64,000 bases of DNA from Mesorhizobium sp. M1C.F.Ca.ET.210.01.1.1 (lineage in GTDB: Bacteria; Pseudomonadota; Alphaproteobacteria; Rhizobiales; Rhizobiaceae), in assembly GCF_004791585.1 (NCBI RefSeq), contig NZ_SRUU01000001.1, forward strand, positions 348,501 to 412,500, written 5' to 3'. Positions 1 to 7,811 of the stretch are shown piece by piece. The position numbers were made by a program, and so were the translations under genes. Each line of letters begins with the position of its first letter. Position 1 is the first letter of the stretch. The notes beneath the pieces are model-generated. The model had not been told where the DNA came from and did not search any database. It saw only the letters and a program-made list of their open reading frames with translations.

Positions 1-721
1 GGACGGCGGCAAGCATGTTGGCAGCCGGGCCGTTGAAGGTCGACTGGAACTGGTCGACGATCGCCGTGGTGAAGGTGTCGAAGCGGATGAAGACATAGAG
101 GCCGTATTCGGCAAGCAGATGCAGGCCGACCAGCAACGAACCGCCGCAGATGGCCAGCCGCAATTGCGGCAGCACGACGCGCGCGAAGACCCGCCACGGG
201 CCAAGGCCAAGTGCGGCAGCGGCATCCTCCAGTGCCGGGTCGAGACGGCGCAGCGCCGCCGAGATCGGCAGATAGAGGAAAGGGAAATAGGCGATGACGG
301 AGACCAGCACGCCGGCCCACAGCCCGTGCAGGCCAGGCACCAGGCTGATCCAGGCGTAGCTGTGGACGAAGGCCGGGATGGCCAGCGGCGCCACCGACAG
401 CCACGACCACAGCCGGTTGCCGGGCAGGTCTGAGCGCTCGGTCAGCCAGGCGAGCGCCACGGACAGCACGACGGCGATCGGGACGGTCACGACGACGAGC
501 AGGATGGTGTCGACCAAAAGCTCGCCGACGCGCTGCCGGAAGATCAGCGCGATCACGGTTTCCCAGCCGGTCTGGATCGCGGTCCAGACGATGAAGGCGA
601 GCGGCAGCAGCGCGATCAGCGAGATGAGGGCGGCGGCAAGCGTGATCCACGACGCGGACCGTCGGTCCCGCTTTGCGGCAGCCGGCAGGCCTGAAGGCGT
701 GAGGTCGATCGCGGATGCCAT
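1..721 (-). CDS. Iron(III) ABC transporter permease, FbpB-like (3' end outside window)
   Basis: Inner-membrane permease of a ferric-iron ABC importer; the gene runs off the left edge, so only about 240 N-terminal residues are visible. A cytoplasmic start ([19 protein letters not shown]) is followed by a strong first membrane segment ([21 protein letters not shown]), further hydrophobic segments, and a binding-protein-dependent permease loop of the [15 protein letters not shown] type (EAA motif). It follows the FbpA-like binding protein on the same strand, so both probably belong to one importer; the ATPase should lie outside the window. The ATG at 721 is the first in frame and has no strong ribosome binding site, so the start is uncertain. 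Family is clear; iron specificity rests on the neighbour. Confidence 0.88.
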   Translation of the reverse strand, partial: MASAIDLTPSGLPAAAKRDRRSASWITLAAALISLIALLPLAFIVWTAIQTGWETVIALIFRQRVGELLVDTILLVVVTVPIAVVLSVALAWLTERSDLPGNRLWSWLSVAPLAIPAFVHSYAWISLVPGLHGLWAGVLVSVIAYFPFLYLPISAALRRLDPALEDAAAALGLGPWRVFARVVLPQLRLAICGGSLLVGLHLLAEYGLYVFIRFDTFTTAIVDQFQSTFNGPAANMLAAV

Positions 722-820
722 CAGAGGCAATGCTTCGCCAGGCTCGACGGACGAAGGCGATCCAATGAACCGCTGATGCGGCCGGAAAGGCAGCTGATCG
801 TCATCGACGAGGCCATCTCC

Positions 821-856
821 AAAACAAAAACGCCCCCGCGGAAAGCGAATTCCCGC
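821..856 (-). terminator. Terminator or attenuator between fbpA and fbpB
   Basis: On the minus strand a 7-bp stem (GCGGGAA at 856-850, TTTCCGC at 844-838, loop TTCGC) is followed by GGGGGCG and a T-rich run read from 830 down to 821. It lies about 40 bases after the fbpA stop and about 100 bases before the permease start. It looks like a partial terminator that would make the binding protein more abundant than the permease. Inferred from structure only. Confidence 0.5.
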
Positions 857-894
857 AGGAGCACGGTCGGTTGTCCTTTTAGGACGAACGCGGA

Positions 895-1902
895 CTAAAG
901 CAAGCCGGCTTGCGTCATCAGGTCGATGACCTTCTTGGAGTTCAGCGTCGCCGGATCGACTTTTGGCGCCTGCAGGTCGGCCAGCGGCACCAGCTTCGGG
1001 TTGGACTCGGCACCCTTGCCGACCGCGTATTCATACGACGTGCCGTTCTTCAGCACCTCCTGGCCGCGCTTGCCGGTGACCCACTTCAGGAACGCCTGCG
1101 CTTCCTTCGGATGCTTGCTCGAAGCCAGCACGCCGCCGCCGGAGATCGACACGAAGGCGCCCGGATCCTCGTTCTTGAAATAATGCAGGCCGACATTCTT
1201 GCTGTTCTCGCCGGTCTTGGCCTGATCGCCGAAATAGTAATAGTGGTAGATCACACCGCCTTCGATCTCGCCGGCATTGACCGCCTTCATCACCGTGCTG
1301 TTGCCCTTGTAGGCGGTGAAGTTCTCTTTCATGGCTTTGAGCCAGTCGGCGGTCGCGGCATCACCCTTGAGCTGGAGCAGGGCGCTGACGATGGCCTGGA
1401 AATCGGCGCCCGCCTGCGAGGCCGCCCAGCGGCCCTTCCAGCTCGGATCGGCAAGGTCGAGCAGCGACTTGGGCAACTGGTCTTCCTTGAGCTTGTCCTT
1501 GTTGTAGACAAAGACGGTGCTGCGCGCGGCGACGCCCACCCATTTGCCGCTCGAGGGCTGGTATTCCTTCGGCACCTGGGCGAGCGTATCGGCGTCGACC
1601 GGCGCGAACAGGCCGGCCGCCTCGACAAGCGTCATCGCCGGCGAGTTCTCGGTCAGGAACACGTCGGCCGGGGAGGCAGCGCCTTCGGCGACGATCTGGT
1701 TGGAGAAGTCGCTGTCGCCGCCATTTCGAAGCGTCACCTTGATGCCGGTTTCCTTGGTGAAGCCGGCTGCCCATTCCTTGGCAAGGCTCTCATGCTGGGC
1801 ATTGTAGACGATGATGCCGGCATTCTCGGCCAGGGCCGGCGCGGCGACCAGGCTGGCTGTCAATGCAACAGCGCCGGCAAGGGTGGAAAGTGCATATTTC
1901 AT
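895..1902 (-). CDS. fbpA: Iron(III) ABC transporter substrate-binding protein, FbpA-like
   Basis: Periplasmic ferric-iron binding protein, 335 residues. A signal peptide ([20 protein letters not shown], then APALA) precedes mature [15 protein letters not shown], the usual FbpA/FutA opening. A YHYYYFGD cluster supplies the tyrosines that bind Fe3+ in this family, and [19 protein letters not shown] is typical of the C-terminal lobe. The ATG at 1902 is chosen over an in-frame ATG at 1968 because the signal peptide starts there and AAGGACC lies just upstream. A TGA-N9-TCA iron box sits 58-72 bases upstream. Probably works with the downstream permease. Confidence 0.93.
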   Translation of the reverse strand: MKYALSTLAGAVALTASLVAAPALAENAGIIVYNAQHESLAKEWAAGFTKETGIKVTLRNGGDSDFSNQIVAEGAASPADVFLTENSPAMTLVEAAGLFAPVDADTLAQVPKEYQPSSGKWVGVAARSTVFVYNKDKLKEDQLPKSLLDLADPSWKGRWAASQAGADFQAIVSALLQLKGDAATADWLKAMKENFTAYKGNSTVMKAVNAGEIEGGVIYHYYYFGDQAKTGENSKNVGLHYFKNEDPGAFVSISGGGVLASSKHPKEAQAFLKWVTGKRGQEVLKNGTSYEYAVGKGAESNPKLVPLADLQAPKVDPATLNSKKVIDLMTQAGLL

Positions 1903-1959
1903 GGCATGGTCCTTGATCTTGGTGATCCGCCCCGGGATACGGCTGCACCTACCAATACC

Positions 1960-1974
1960 TGATAGCAATAGTCA
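1960..1974. promoter_or_regulatory. Candidate RirA iron-responsive box (TGA-N9-TCA)
   Basis: The sequence TGATAGCAATAGTCA fits the IRO motif TGA-N9-TCA bound by RirA in Rhizobium. It lies 58-72 bases before the start of an iron-transport gene, where an operator should be. The motif has only six fixed bases, so chance is possible; the context raises confidence. Confidence 0.5.
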
Positions 1975-2067
1975 ACATTGTGAAGGTGGCTCATTCCGTC
2001 GCGGAGGCGTGAATGCCAACGCCGGGCGGACAATTCCATGTGAATTGGGTGCCGTGGGATCCTGCGA

Positions 2068-2179
2068 AGCGCCTAGAGCATGATGCCGAAAAGTGGGAAC
2101 CGGTTTTCGGACGACTTTCTCTTCGATTTAGAGCCGGATTCAGATTTCAGGTCGATTCGACCTGAAATCATCCGGCTCT
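2068..2179. repeat. RIME-like palindromic intergenic element
   Basis: The left part (about 2077-2120) carries the GATGCCGAAAAGTGGGAACC / GGTTTTCGGA block that I recognise as common between genes in Rhizobium and Mesorhizobium. The right part (2130-2179) is a long hairpin: AGAGCCGGAT pairs with ATCCGGCTCT, and GATTTCAGGTCGA pairs with TCGACCTGAAATC, with only a three-base bulge and one-base loop. It lies after the guanidine operon and before fbpA, so in RNA it could block 3' decay or end transcription. The rest of 1975-2282 shows no gene. Confidence 0.75.
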
Positions 2180-2282
2180 GGCGATACTCGATGGCCATTC
2201 GTGGTTTCAAGCCGAGCAATCTCCGGTCGCACGGAGCCCGCAATGCCAGGTCCCGTGCGGCGGAGTTGCCGGGCGAATGCGG

Positions 2283-2363
2283 TCAGAGCCGTTCGGCTCG
2301 CACTTTCAGGATCTGGTACAGCAGCTCTCGAATGCGCCGCCAGATCGTCAATGGCCTGGGCAT
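2283..2363 (-). CDS. Possible 26-residue basic peptide at the end of the guanidine operon
   Basis: A short frame after hupE, spaced by 36 bases, with a very good Shine-Dalgarno sequence (AGGAGG, six bases before ATG). It encodes MPRPLTIWRRIRELLYQ followed by ILKVRAERL. The peptide is basic and would form an amphipathic helix with W, I, L, Y on one side and arginines on the other. It shows no family I recognise. The only evidence is the ribosome binding site and position, so it may be chance. Confidence 0.35.
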   Translation of the reverse strand: MPRPLTIWRRIRELLYQILKVRAERL

Positions 2364-2399
2364 GGCCGCCTCCTGTTCGTGCGATCCTTGAGCCGCGGT

Positions 2400-2993
2400 T
2401 CAGATCAGCTGCGCGGTGAGCGCCACTCCGACCAGCGAGGTGCCGATCCCTGCCGCGCGGATGGCCGCCGGCCGGCTCCGCAACGTCAGGGCGGCCAGCA
2501 CCCCGGTGGCGTGCAAGGCCGAGGTGCTGGCCAGGAAACCGATCGCATAGGCCATGCCACCGACCATCTCCGGAATCTCGAGACCATGGGCGTTGCCGTG
2601 GAAGAGGCCGAAGAGCGCCGCCAGCGTTGCGGCGAAGGCAGGTGGAACAGGCTTGGCGAGCGCGACCATGGCGCCGAAGACCACCAGAGACAGCGCGATC
2701 CCTGACTCCAGCGATAGCAGGCCGATGCCGGCGGTCCCAAGCACGGCTCCCGCGACCATCGCCGCAACGAAGCACGCCGGCACGAGGATGGCGGACCTGC
2801 CGCCTGTCCGCGCCGCAATGACGCCGACCGCCAGCATTGCAAGCAGGTGGTCGATGCCGGCCAGCGGGTGTTGAAGGCCGCTCAGAAGTCCGTGGACATG
2901 AGAGCCGCCGCTGTGAGCGAAGGCCAGTGACGGCATGAGAGCCGCCGCGGCGGCAGGAGCAAGCCTGGTGAGGATCGAAAGCATTCTGTTCAT
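2400..2993 (-). CDS. HupE/UreJ family nickel permease
   Basis: Small inner-membrane protein of about 197 residues in the HupE/UreJ family, known for nickel uptake linked to urease and hydrogenase. A signal-like N-terminus (MNRMLSILTRLAPAAAAALM) is cut near AFA, followed by HSGGSHVHG and the family motif HPLAGIDHLLAM. A second histidine motif, GLFHGNAHG, and about six membrane segments follow. The ATG at 2993 is preferred over one at 3044, which would add a non-hydrophobic leader. It lies 47 bases after the His-rich gene in the guanidine operon, so its likely job is to supply Ni2+ for the guanidine hydrolase; it might also serve a urease elsewhere. Confidence 0.88.
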   Translation of the reverse strand: MNRMLSILTRLAPAAAAALMPSLAFAHSGGSHVHGLLSGLQHPLAGIDHLLAMLAVGVIAARTGGRSAILVPACFVAAMVAGAVLGTAGIGLLSLESGIALSLVVFGAMVALAKPVPPAFAATLAALFGLFHGNAHGLEIPEMVGGMAYAIGFLASTSALHATGVLAALTLRSRPAAIRAAGIGTSLVGVALTAQLI

Positions 2994-3040
2994 GGGTCTG
3001 AACCTGTCTGAGAGGGGTGGGTCCGGGTCAAAGCCGGGGT

Positions 3041-3577
3041 TCAATGTCCGGGCATGGCGATTTCGGCTGCCGCGGACCTGTCGGTCAGAAGCCGTGCCTC
3101 GTTGAAATCCAGAGGCCGCTGGCCCTTGCCGTCGTGGTAGACGAATGCCAGGTGCCGCCGGTGCGACGTCAGCTTCGCGGGCAGCGGGTTGTAGGCCACG
3201 CCGGCGCCGCCGATCAGCGGCATCACGGCACCGACATCGACGATATCCTGTGTCTCGACCCGCAGCAGGTGCAGCCGCCTGCCGTCGGCGGTTTCGCCGA
3301 GGAAAGGAATGCCGGCGAGCCGCAGGAAGCTGGATGGATCGGGTGCCCGCGCGAACCCGTCGAGAAAGGCCGTCTCGACGAGATCAAGATCGGTTGCGCG
3401 CGGGTCGGCCGGCTCGGGCGCATGCTCGTGCGGCAAATGCGGCGTCTGCCACTGCAACGGTTTGCCTGCCGGCCCGTTGTGGCCGACGGGGTGCGGATGG
3501 TGATGGTGGCCGATCGGGCCGTGATGGTGGTGGCCGTCGCCATGATCATGGCTGTGGTGACGATGATCATCGTGCAT
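3041..3577 (-). CDS. His-rich protein of the guanidine operon, possible nickel chaperone
   Basis: Protein of 178 residues with 16 histidines among the first 33 (MHDDHRHHSHDHGDGHHHH then GPIGHHHHPHP), a classic metal-storage tail like those of HypB and UreE. The rest (about residues 55-178) is a conserved-looking soluble domain with RLHLLRVETQDIVDVG and LTSHRRHLAFVYHDGKGQ, which I cannot assign to a named family. It starts two bases after the gdmH stop and precedes hupE, so it is probably translated with them. By context it may store or insert Ni2+ into the hydrolase; this is inference. It is not a HypA or HypB homologue: no P-loop and no zinc cysteines. A longer reading in the same frame, back to 4321, overlaps gdmH and is not real. 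Confidence 0.82.
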   Translation of the reverse strand: MHDDHRHHSHDHGDGHHHHGPIGHHHHPHPVGHNGPAGKPLQWQTPHLPHEHAPEPADPRATDLDLVETAFLDGFARAPDPSSFLRLAGIPFLGETADGRRLHLLRVETQDIVDVGAVMPLIGGAGVAYNPLPAKLTSHRRHLAFVYHDGKGQRPLDFNEARLLTDRSAAAEIAMPGH

Positions 3578-3579
3578 GG

Positions 3580-4788
3580 TTAAAAGCTCGTCGGCTTGTC
3601 GATGATGGATCGGTGCTTGCCCAGCGTGCCATGGGCGACCATCGAGCCGAGCGCCTCGACGACGACCCGCACACCGAACAGCGCGGTGATGTCCGAGGTG
3701 TCGTATGGCGGCGAAACCTCGACCACCTCCAGCCCGCAAATGCCGGGCGCCGAGACCAGCCCGAGCAGCTTCAGCGCCTCGCGCGGCAGGAAGCCGCCGG
3801 GCTCGGGCCAGCCCGTGCCCGGGACGAAACCGCAGTCGACGCTGTCGACGTCGAAGGAAATGTAGACGGCGTCGGCGTCCTTCCACGCCAACTCGAGCGC
3901 GATCTCCGCCGTCTTCTCCAGCCCCATCTGCTCGATGTCCGAAATCGTCAGCACGTTGGTACCGCGCTTCCTGGCCTCGGCCACGCCATAGCGGGGCACC
4001 TGCCAGCCGCCGATGCCAAGCTGCACCAGATTGGTGGCCGAGACGTTCGGCAGGTTGGTCGCCCAATACCAGGGCGTGGTGTGCATGCGCTCGTCGAGAT
4101 CCTTTTCCTGGATGTCGATGTGGCGGTCGAAATGGATGATGCCGATGCGTTTCGAGGTGACGTCGGCGATGCCGCGCACGCAGGGGAACCCGATCGAATG
4201 ATCGCCGCCCAGCATGATCGGCAGCGCGCCCGAGGAGGCGACGTGGCTGACGCCCTTGGTGATCTGGTCGAAGCTCTTTTCGAGATTGGCCGGAATGGTG
4301 AAGACGTCGCCGGCGTCGCACAGCGTCATCTGCTCGCGCAGGTCGACACCAAGCTCGTAGTTGTAAGGCGTGTAGAGCGCCGAGATGCGGCGGATGCCCT
4401 GCGGCCCGAAACGGGTTCCCGGACGGTAGGTTGTGCCGCTGTCGAAGGGAATGCCCATGACTGCAGCGTCATATCGGCCGACATCGCGGACATTCTCGAC
4501 ATAGGGTGCCTTGAGGAAGGTGTTGATGCCGGCGAAATGCGGCAGCTCGCCGCGCGCGAAGGTCGGGATTGACTTGTCGGTGATCGAATCCGATCCCGGC
4601 AAACCCATGTCCAGCGCCCATTTCTGTTCCTTGCGCCAGCCGTCCTCGGGCAGCTTTCCTTCCGCTTCGATGGACTTCCAGCCCTGCATGTCGCGGATCT
4701 CGAAATTGGGATGATGCAAGCGCTGGCGCGGCTGGCGATCAAACAGCCCGGCCCGGCGGTGCCGGCGCGCTGGAATGTCTCTGTGCAT
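3580..4788 (-). CDS. gdmH: Ureohydrolase-family guanidine hydrolase, GdmH-like
   Basis: Probably hydrolyses guanidine to ammonia and urea using nickel. The 402-residue protein has all arginase/agmatinase metal motifs: GGDHS (194-198), DRHID (221-225) and SFDVDSVD (311-318), with PGTGWPEPGG after the last. The long N-terminal extension (LHHPNFEIRDMQGWKSIEAE) and the HTTPWYWATN loop differ from ordinary agmatinases and agree with what I recall of cyanobacterial GdmH. The ATG at 4788 is fixed by GGAGG six bases upstream; it lies 12 bases after the ATPase stop. A guanidine-I riboswitch at the head of the operon and nickel genes downstream support guanidine rather than agmatine. Substrate is strong inference, not direct evidence. 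Confidence 0.9.
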   Translation of the reverse strand: MHRDIPARRHRRAGLFDRQPRQRLHHPNFEIRDMQGWKSIEAEGKLPEDGWRKEQKWALDMGLPGSDSITDKSIPTFARGELPHFAGINTFLKAPYVENVRDVGRYDAAVMGIPFDSGTTYRPGTRFGPQGIRRISALYTPYNYELGVDLREQMTLCDAGDVFTIPANLEKSFDQITKGVSHVASSGALPIMLGGDHSIGFPCVRGIADVTSKRIGIIHFDRHIDIQEKDLDERMHTTPWYWATNLPNVSATNLVQLGIGGWQVPRYGVAEARKRGTNVLTISDIEQMGLEKTAEIALELAWKDADAVYISFDVDSVDCGFVPGTGWPEPGGFLPREALKLLGLVSAPGICGLEVVEVSPPYDTSDITALFGVRVVVEALGSMVAHGTLGKHRSIIDKPTSF

Positions 4789-4800
4789 GAAAAACCTCCG

Positions 4801-5610
4801 TTACGACGCCGTCGTCGCGATTGCGCTGTCCAGTCGGGTCGTCCCGACCATCGCGGCCACTTCGGCCACGTCTCGTGCGGAAGCTCGGCTCTTGCGGTCG
4901 AGCTTCAGATCGTAGGTGATCGTCGCGCCGTAGGCGGACGGAAACTGGGGATCGTGGCGCACCTTGTCGAAGACAAGCACACGGGTCCCGAGCTTGAAGG
5001 CCTCGCCGATGTCGTGGGTGACCATGACCACGGTCATGCCATGCTCGTCCCACAGCTCGATGAGCAATTCGTGCATTTCGGCGCGGATGCCAGGATCGAG
5101 CGCCCCGAACGGCTCGTCGAGAAGCAGGATCTGCGGCCGGCCGAGCAGGGTCTGGGCGATCGCCAGCCGCTGCTGCATGCCGCCGGAGAGCGAAGCCGGA
5201 TAGAGGTCGCGCGCATGAGCCAGGCCGACGCGCTCCAGCATGGTTTCGGCCTGCTGCCTCGCGCTTCTGCGGCTGGCGCCGAAGACACGGCCGAAAGGTC
5301 CGCCGGAGCGGAAGTCCTCCACCAGCAGCAGGTTCTGCAGCGCGGTCAGATGCGGAAATACTGAGTAGCGCTGGAAGACGATGCCACGCTGCGGCGTCGG
5401 TTCCGGCACGATCGGCCGATCTCCGATGACGACCACGCCGCCGCTCTGCCGCTCCTGGCCGAGCAGGATGCGCAGGAAGGTCGATTTCCCGCAGCCGCTG
5501 GCGCCGACCAGCGACAGGAATTCGCCAGGCTCGGCGGTGACGCTCACGCGCTCCAGCACGCGGGCGTCGCCGTAGCTCTTTTCCAGGCCGTGGACGACGA
5601 TGCGGCTCAT
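4801..5610 (-). CDS. ABC transporter ATP-binding protein of the guanidine operon
   Basis: ATPase of an NMT1/taurine/nitrate-type importer, 269 residues. Walker A GASGCGKST lies near residue 37, the signature LSGGMQQRLAIAQ in the middle, Walker B ILLLDEPFGALD follows, and the H-loop is VTHD. The start ATG overlaps the permease stop as ATGA, showing translational coupling. A C-terminal tail of about 50 residues follows the catalytic core. The substrate is inferred from the operon to be guanidine. Confidence 0.93.
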   Translation of the reverse strand: MSRIVVHGLEKSYGDARVLERVSVTAEPGEFLSLVGASGCGKSTFLRILLGQERQSGGVVVIGDRPIVPEPTPQRGIVFQRYSVFPHLTALQNLLLVEDFRSGGPFGRVFGASRRSARQQAETMLERVGLAHARDLYPASLSGGMQQRLAIAQTLLGRPQILLLDEPFGALDPGIRAEMHELLIELWDEHGMTVVMVTHDIGEAFKLGTRVLVFDKVRHDPQFPSAYGATITYDLKLDRKSRASARDVAEVAAMVGTTRLDSAIATTAS

Positions 5611-6509
5611 TTGCCGGACCCCGGATGAGCCCAGGGGGAAACCACGCGCGAGAGCCGCGCGAGCAGCCAGTCGGTGGCGACGGCGAGCAGCGTTATCCAG
5701 GCGACGTAGGGCAGGATGACGTCCATCGACAGGTAGCGCCTGACAAGGAAGATGCGGTAGCCCAGCCCCTCGGTCGAGGCGATGGCCTCCGCCGCGATCA
5801 GAAACAGCCAGGCCGGTCCGAGCGCCAGCCGCACGCAGGTGATGAGGCGCGGCATGGTTTGCGGCAGCACCAGCCTCAGGACCATGGTCCAGCTGTTGCC
5901 GCCGAGTGTCTGTGCCTTGGCGATGAGCTCGGGCGGCAGTTCCATGACCCGGTTGGCGATGTCGCGCACCATGACCGGCGCCACGCCAATGGCGATCAAG
6001 GTGATCTTGGCCGTTTCGCCGAGGCCGAGCGCGATGAACAGGATCGGCAACAGCGCCAGGGGCGGGATGACGCAGACAACGGTGACGAAGGGCAGGAGAA
6101 AGGCCCTGACGCGCGGGATGAAGCCGATGGCGATGCCCAGCAGCAGCGCCGCCAGCGTCGCCAAGCCGACGCCCGCGAACAGCCTGACGAGGCTGGCATA
6201 AGTGTCGGCCCACAGGATCAGGTCGCCGGAGCGCTTGTCCGGCACGGTCGCCAGTTCGAAGAACGCCGACCACATCTGTGCCGGGGACGGCAGCAGCTTG
6301 TCGTTGGCGTTGACGGCCAGGCGTTGCGCCGAAGTGGACAGATAGGCCACGGCAACGGCCGCGAAGGGCAGCGTGCCGAGCAACACCGCTCCGCCGCGCG
6401 AGACCGTGGCGTTGATCAGGCGAAGCCGTGTCTTCGGCGTGCCGGGGGGCGGGCTGGCTGCGTTCGCGCCTGCCCCGGTCTGCACGGCACCGGTTCCTCT
6501 GGCCAGCAT
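5607..6509 (-). CDS. ABC transporter permease of the guanidine operon (NMT1/taurine type)
   Basis: Inner-membrane permease of 300 residues. After a 35-residue cytoplasmic start there are about six membrane segments; the permease loop ELIAKAQTLGGNSWTMVLRLVLPQTMPRL carries the family EAA-like motif. It starts 11 bases after the binding-protein stop and overlaps the ATPase start. Together they form a complete importer of the SsuC/TauC class. With the riboswitch and hydrolase in the operon, guanidine is the likely cargo. Confidence 0.92.
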   Translation of the reverse strand: MLARGTGAVQTGAGANAASPPPGTPKTRLRLINATVSRGGAVLLGTLPFAAVAVAYLSTSAQRLAVNANDKLLPSPAQMWSAFFELATVPDKRSGDLILWADTYASLVRLFAGVGLATLAALLLGIAIGFIPRVRAFLLPFVTVVCVIPPLALLPILFIALGLGETAKITLIAIGVAPVMVRDIANRVMELPPELIAKAQTLGGNSWTMVLRLVLPQTMPRLITCVRLALGPAWLFLIAAEAIASTEGLGYRIFLVRRYLSMDVILPYVAWITLLAVATDWLLARLSRVVSPWAHPGSGK

Positions 6510-6520
6510 GACGATCCGTC

Positions 6521-7585
6521 CTAGAGCGTTCCGGCCGCCGCCTCCGCCATGAAGGCCGGGTCGAACCGCAGCTTGATGTTGCCGGCATCGCCCAGCGTAG
6601 AGCCGTCGGGGAAGCTCATGCCGATCACGTCGACAGTGGGCGCATTGGTGCCCAGAATGCCGTGGCTGAACAGGAAGTTGCGGACGAGATCCATCGTCTT
6701 GGGCAATTCGGCGCCCTTGGTGAACTCGACCGCCTTGGCCGGCTCGAAGAACATCGCCGTCGAGGCGAGCTGGGCATCGAAGCCGGCAAGATCGGTGCCG
6801 GATGCCTTGGCCATCTCTTCCTTGGCCGCTTTGCCTTCGGGCGTGCCGGAGGTCATCAGGCCCATCGCTTCATACCATGCGCCGACGAGCGCCTTGCCGA
6901 GCGCCGGATTGTCCTTCAGCGTCGCGGTGTTGACGACCATCAGGTCGATGATCTCGCCGGGGATCTGCGTCGAATCGAACACCTTGTGGGCACCCGGCAT
7001 GGCGACGATTTCCGAAACCAGCGGATTCCAGGTGACAACCGAGGTGACGTCGCCAGTGCCATAGGCGGCGACCATGTCGGCATCGGAGGTGTTGACCACG
7101 GTGATGTCCTTCTCGGCGAGCCCGACCGTATCCAGCGCGCGTGCCAGCAAGTAGTGAGAGACCGAGAGCTCGACGAGATTGACCTTCTGGCCGGCAATGC
7201 CCTTGAGCGCGGTCTTGTCCTTGAGGATGACGGCATCGTTGCCGTTGGAGAAGTCGCCGACGATCAGCGCGGTGGTGTCGACACCACCGCCGGCGGGGAT
7301 CGACAGCGCGTCCATATTGGTCATCGCGCAACCGTCAAAGCCGCCGGCAGTGTACTGGTTGATGCTCTCGACGTAGTCGTTGATGCGGGTGATCTCGACA
7401 TCGATGCCGTATTTGTCGGCCCATTTCTTCATGATGCCGCTGTCGGCGAGATAGCCCCACGGCATCCAGCCGACATAGATCGACCAGCAGATCTTGAAGT
7501 CTTTCTTGGGCGCCGCTTGCGCGGCCGGGATCAAGGGAAGGCTGAGTGACGCGGCCAGGATGATTGCAGCCAGCTTGCGAAGCAT
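6521..7585 (-). CDS. ABC transporter substrate-binding protein of the guanidine operon (NMT1 type)
   Basis: Periplasmic binding protein, 354 residues, first gene of the operon. The signal peptide is MLRKLAAIILAASLSLPLIP then AAQAA; the mature part opens KKDFKICWSIYVGWMPWGYL, rich in aromatic residues as in cation-binding NMT1-type proteins, and includes WYEAMGLM and a YVESINQYTAGGFDGCAMTN segment. An in-frame ATG at 7897 would lie upstream of the riboswitch and is rejected; the ATG at 7585 has AGGGG at the right distance. Controlled by the guanidine-I riboswitch and sigma-54 promoter upstream. Guanidine as ligand is inferred. Confidence 0.93.
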   Translation of the reverse strand: MLRKLAAIILAASLSLPLIPAAQAAPKKDFKICWSIYVGWMPWGYLADSGIMKKWADKYGIDVEITRINDYVESINQYTAGGFDGCAMTNMDALSIPAGGGVDTTALIVGDFSNGNDAVILKDKTALKGIAGQKVNLVELSVSHYLLARALDTVGLAEKDITVVNTSDADMVAAYGTGDVTSVVTWNPLVSEIVAMPGAHKVFDSTQIPGEIIDLMVVNTATLKDNPALGKALVGAWYEAMGLMTSGTPEGKAAKEEMAKASGTDLAGFDAQLASTAMFFEPAKAVEFTKGAELPKTMDLVRNFLFSHGILGTNAPTVDVIGMSFPDGSTLGDAGNIKLRFDPAFMAEAAAGTL

Positions 7586-7603
7586 TGCGTGCCCCTGTTT
7601 GCG

Positions 7604-7675
7604 GTCCGGATTGCGTCCGGACTTTGTTGGGGGTTCACGGAGCGCGCATCCGGGAGAGGTTCGCGCCAGCAAACC
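7604..7675 (-). promoter_or_regulatory. Likely expression platform of the guanidine riboswitch
   Basis: Between the riboswitch and the binding-protein start the minus strand has TCTCCCGG (7657-7650), exactly complementary to CCGGGAGA in the riboswitch core (7693-7686). It also holds a perfect hairpin GTCCGGA-CGCAA-TCCGGAC (7622-7604) just before the ribosome binding site, and ACCCCC (about 7634-7629) that could pair with the AGGGG Shine-Dalgarno. Without ligand the core could pair downstream; with guanidine it would be freed. No T-run follows, so control is probably at translation. Confidence 0.5.
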
Positions 7676-7801
7676 CGTGCAGGGTTCTCCCGGGATTTTG
7701 GCCCGCCGTGTTCCGCCGGATGCCTCAATGCATCCATGGCGGTTGCGTCTCTCGGACCAGCACCGTGATCGGCACGGCCGGAACCCTAGACGCTCTGCAC
7801 G
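7676..7801 (-). promoter_or_regulatory. Guanidine-I riboswitch (ykkC-yxkD leader)
   Basis: On the minus strand all conserved blocks occur in order: CTAGGGTTCCG (7789-7779), CTGGTCCGAGAGA (7760-7748), ACACGG (7711-7706), then GGGCCAAAAT and CCCGGGAGA (7694-7686). The ends pair as P1: CGTGCAG (7801-7795) with CTGCACG (7682-7676). This is the ykkC class that binds free guanidinium and turns on its genes. It heads the transporter-gdmH operon. The linked genes fit the guanidine subtype rather than the ppGpp, PRPP or nucleotide subtypes. Confidence 0.96.
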
Positions 7802-7811
7802 CCAGGTACGA

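Noticed and set aside
3041..4321. A 426-codon minus-strand frame ending with the His-rich protein
   Set aside because: Only the last 178 codons from ATG 3577 are real; the first part overlaps gdmH in another frame and has no family features.
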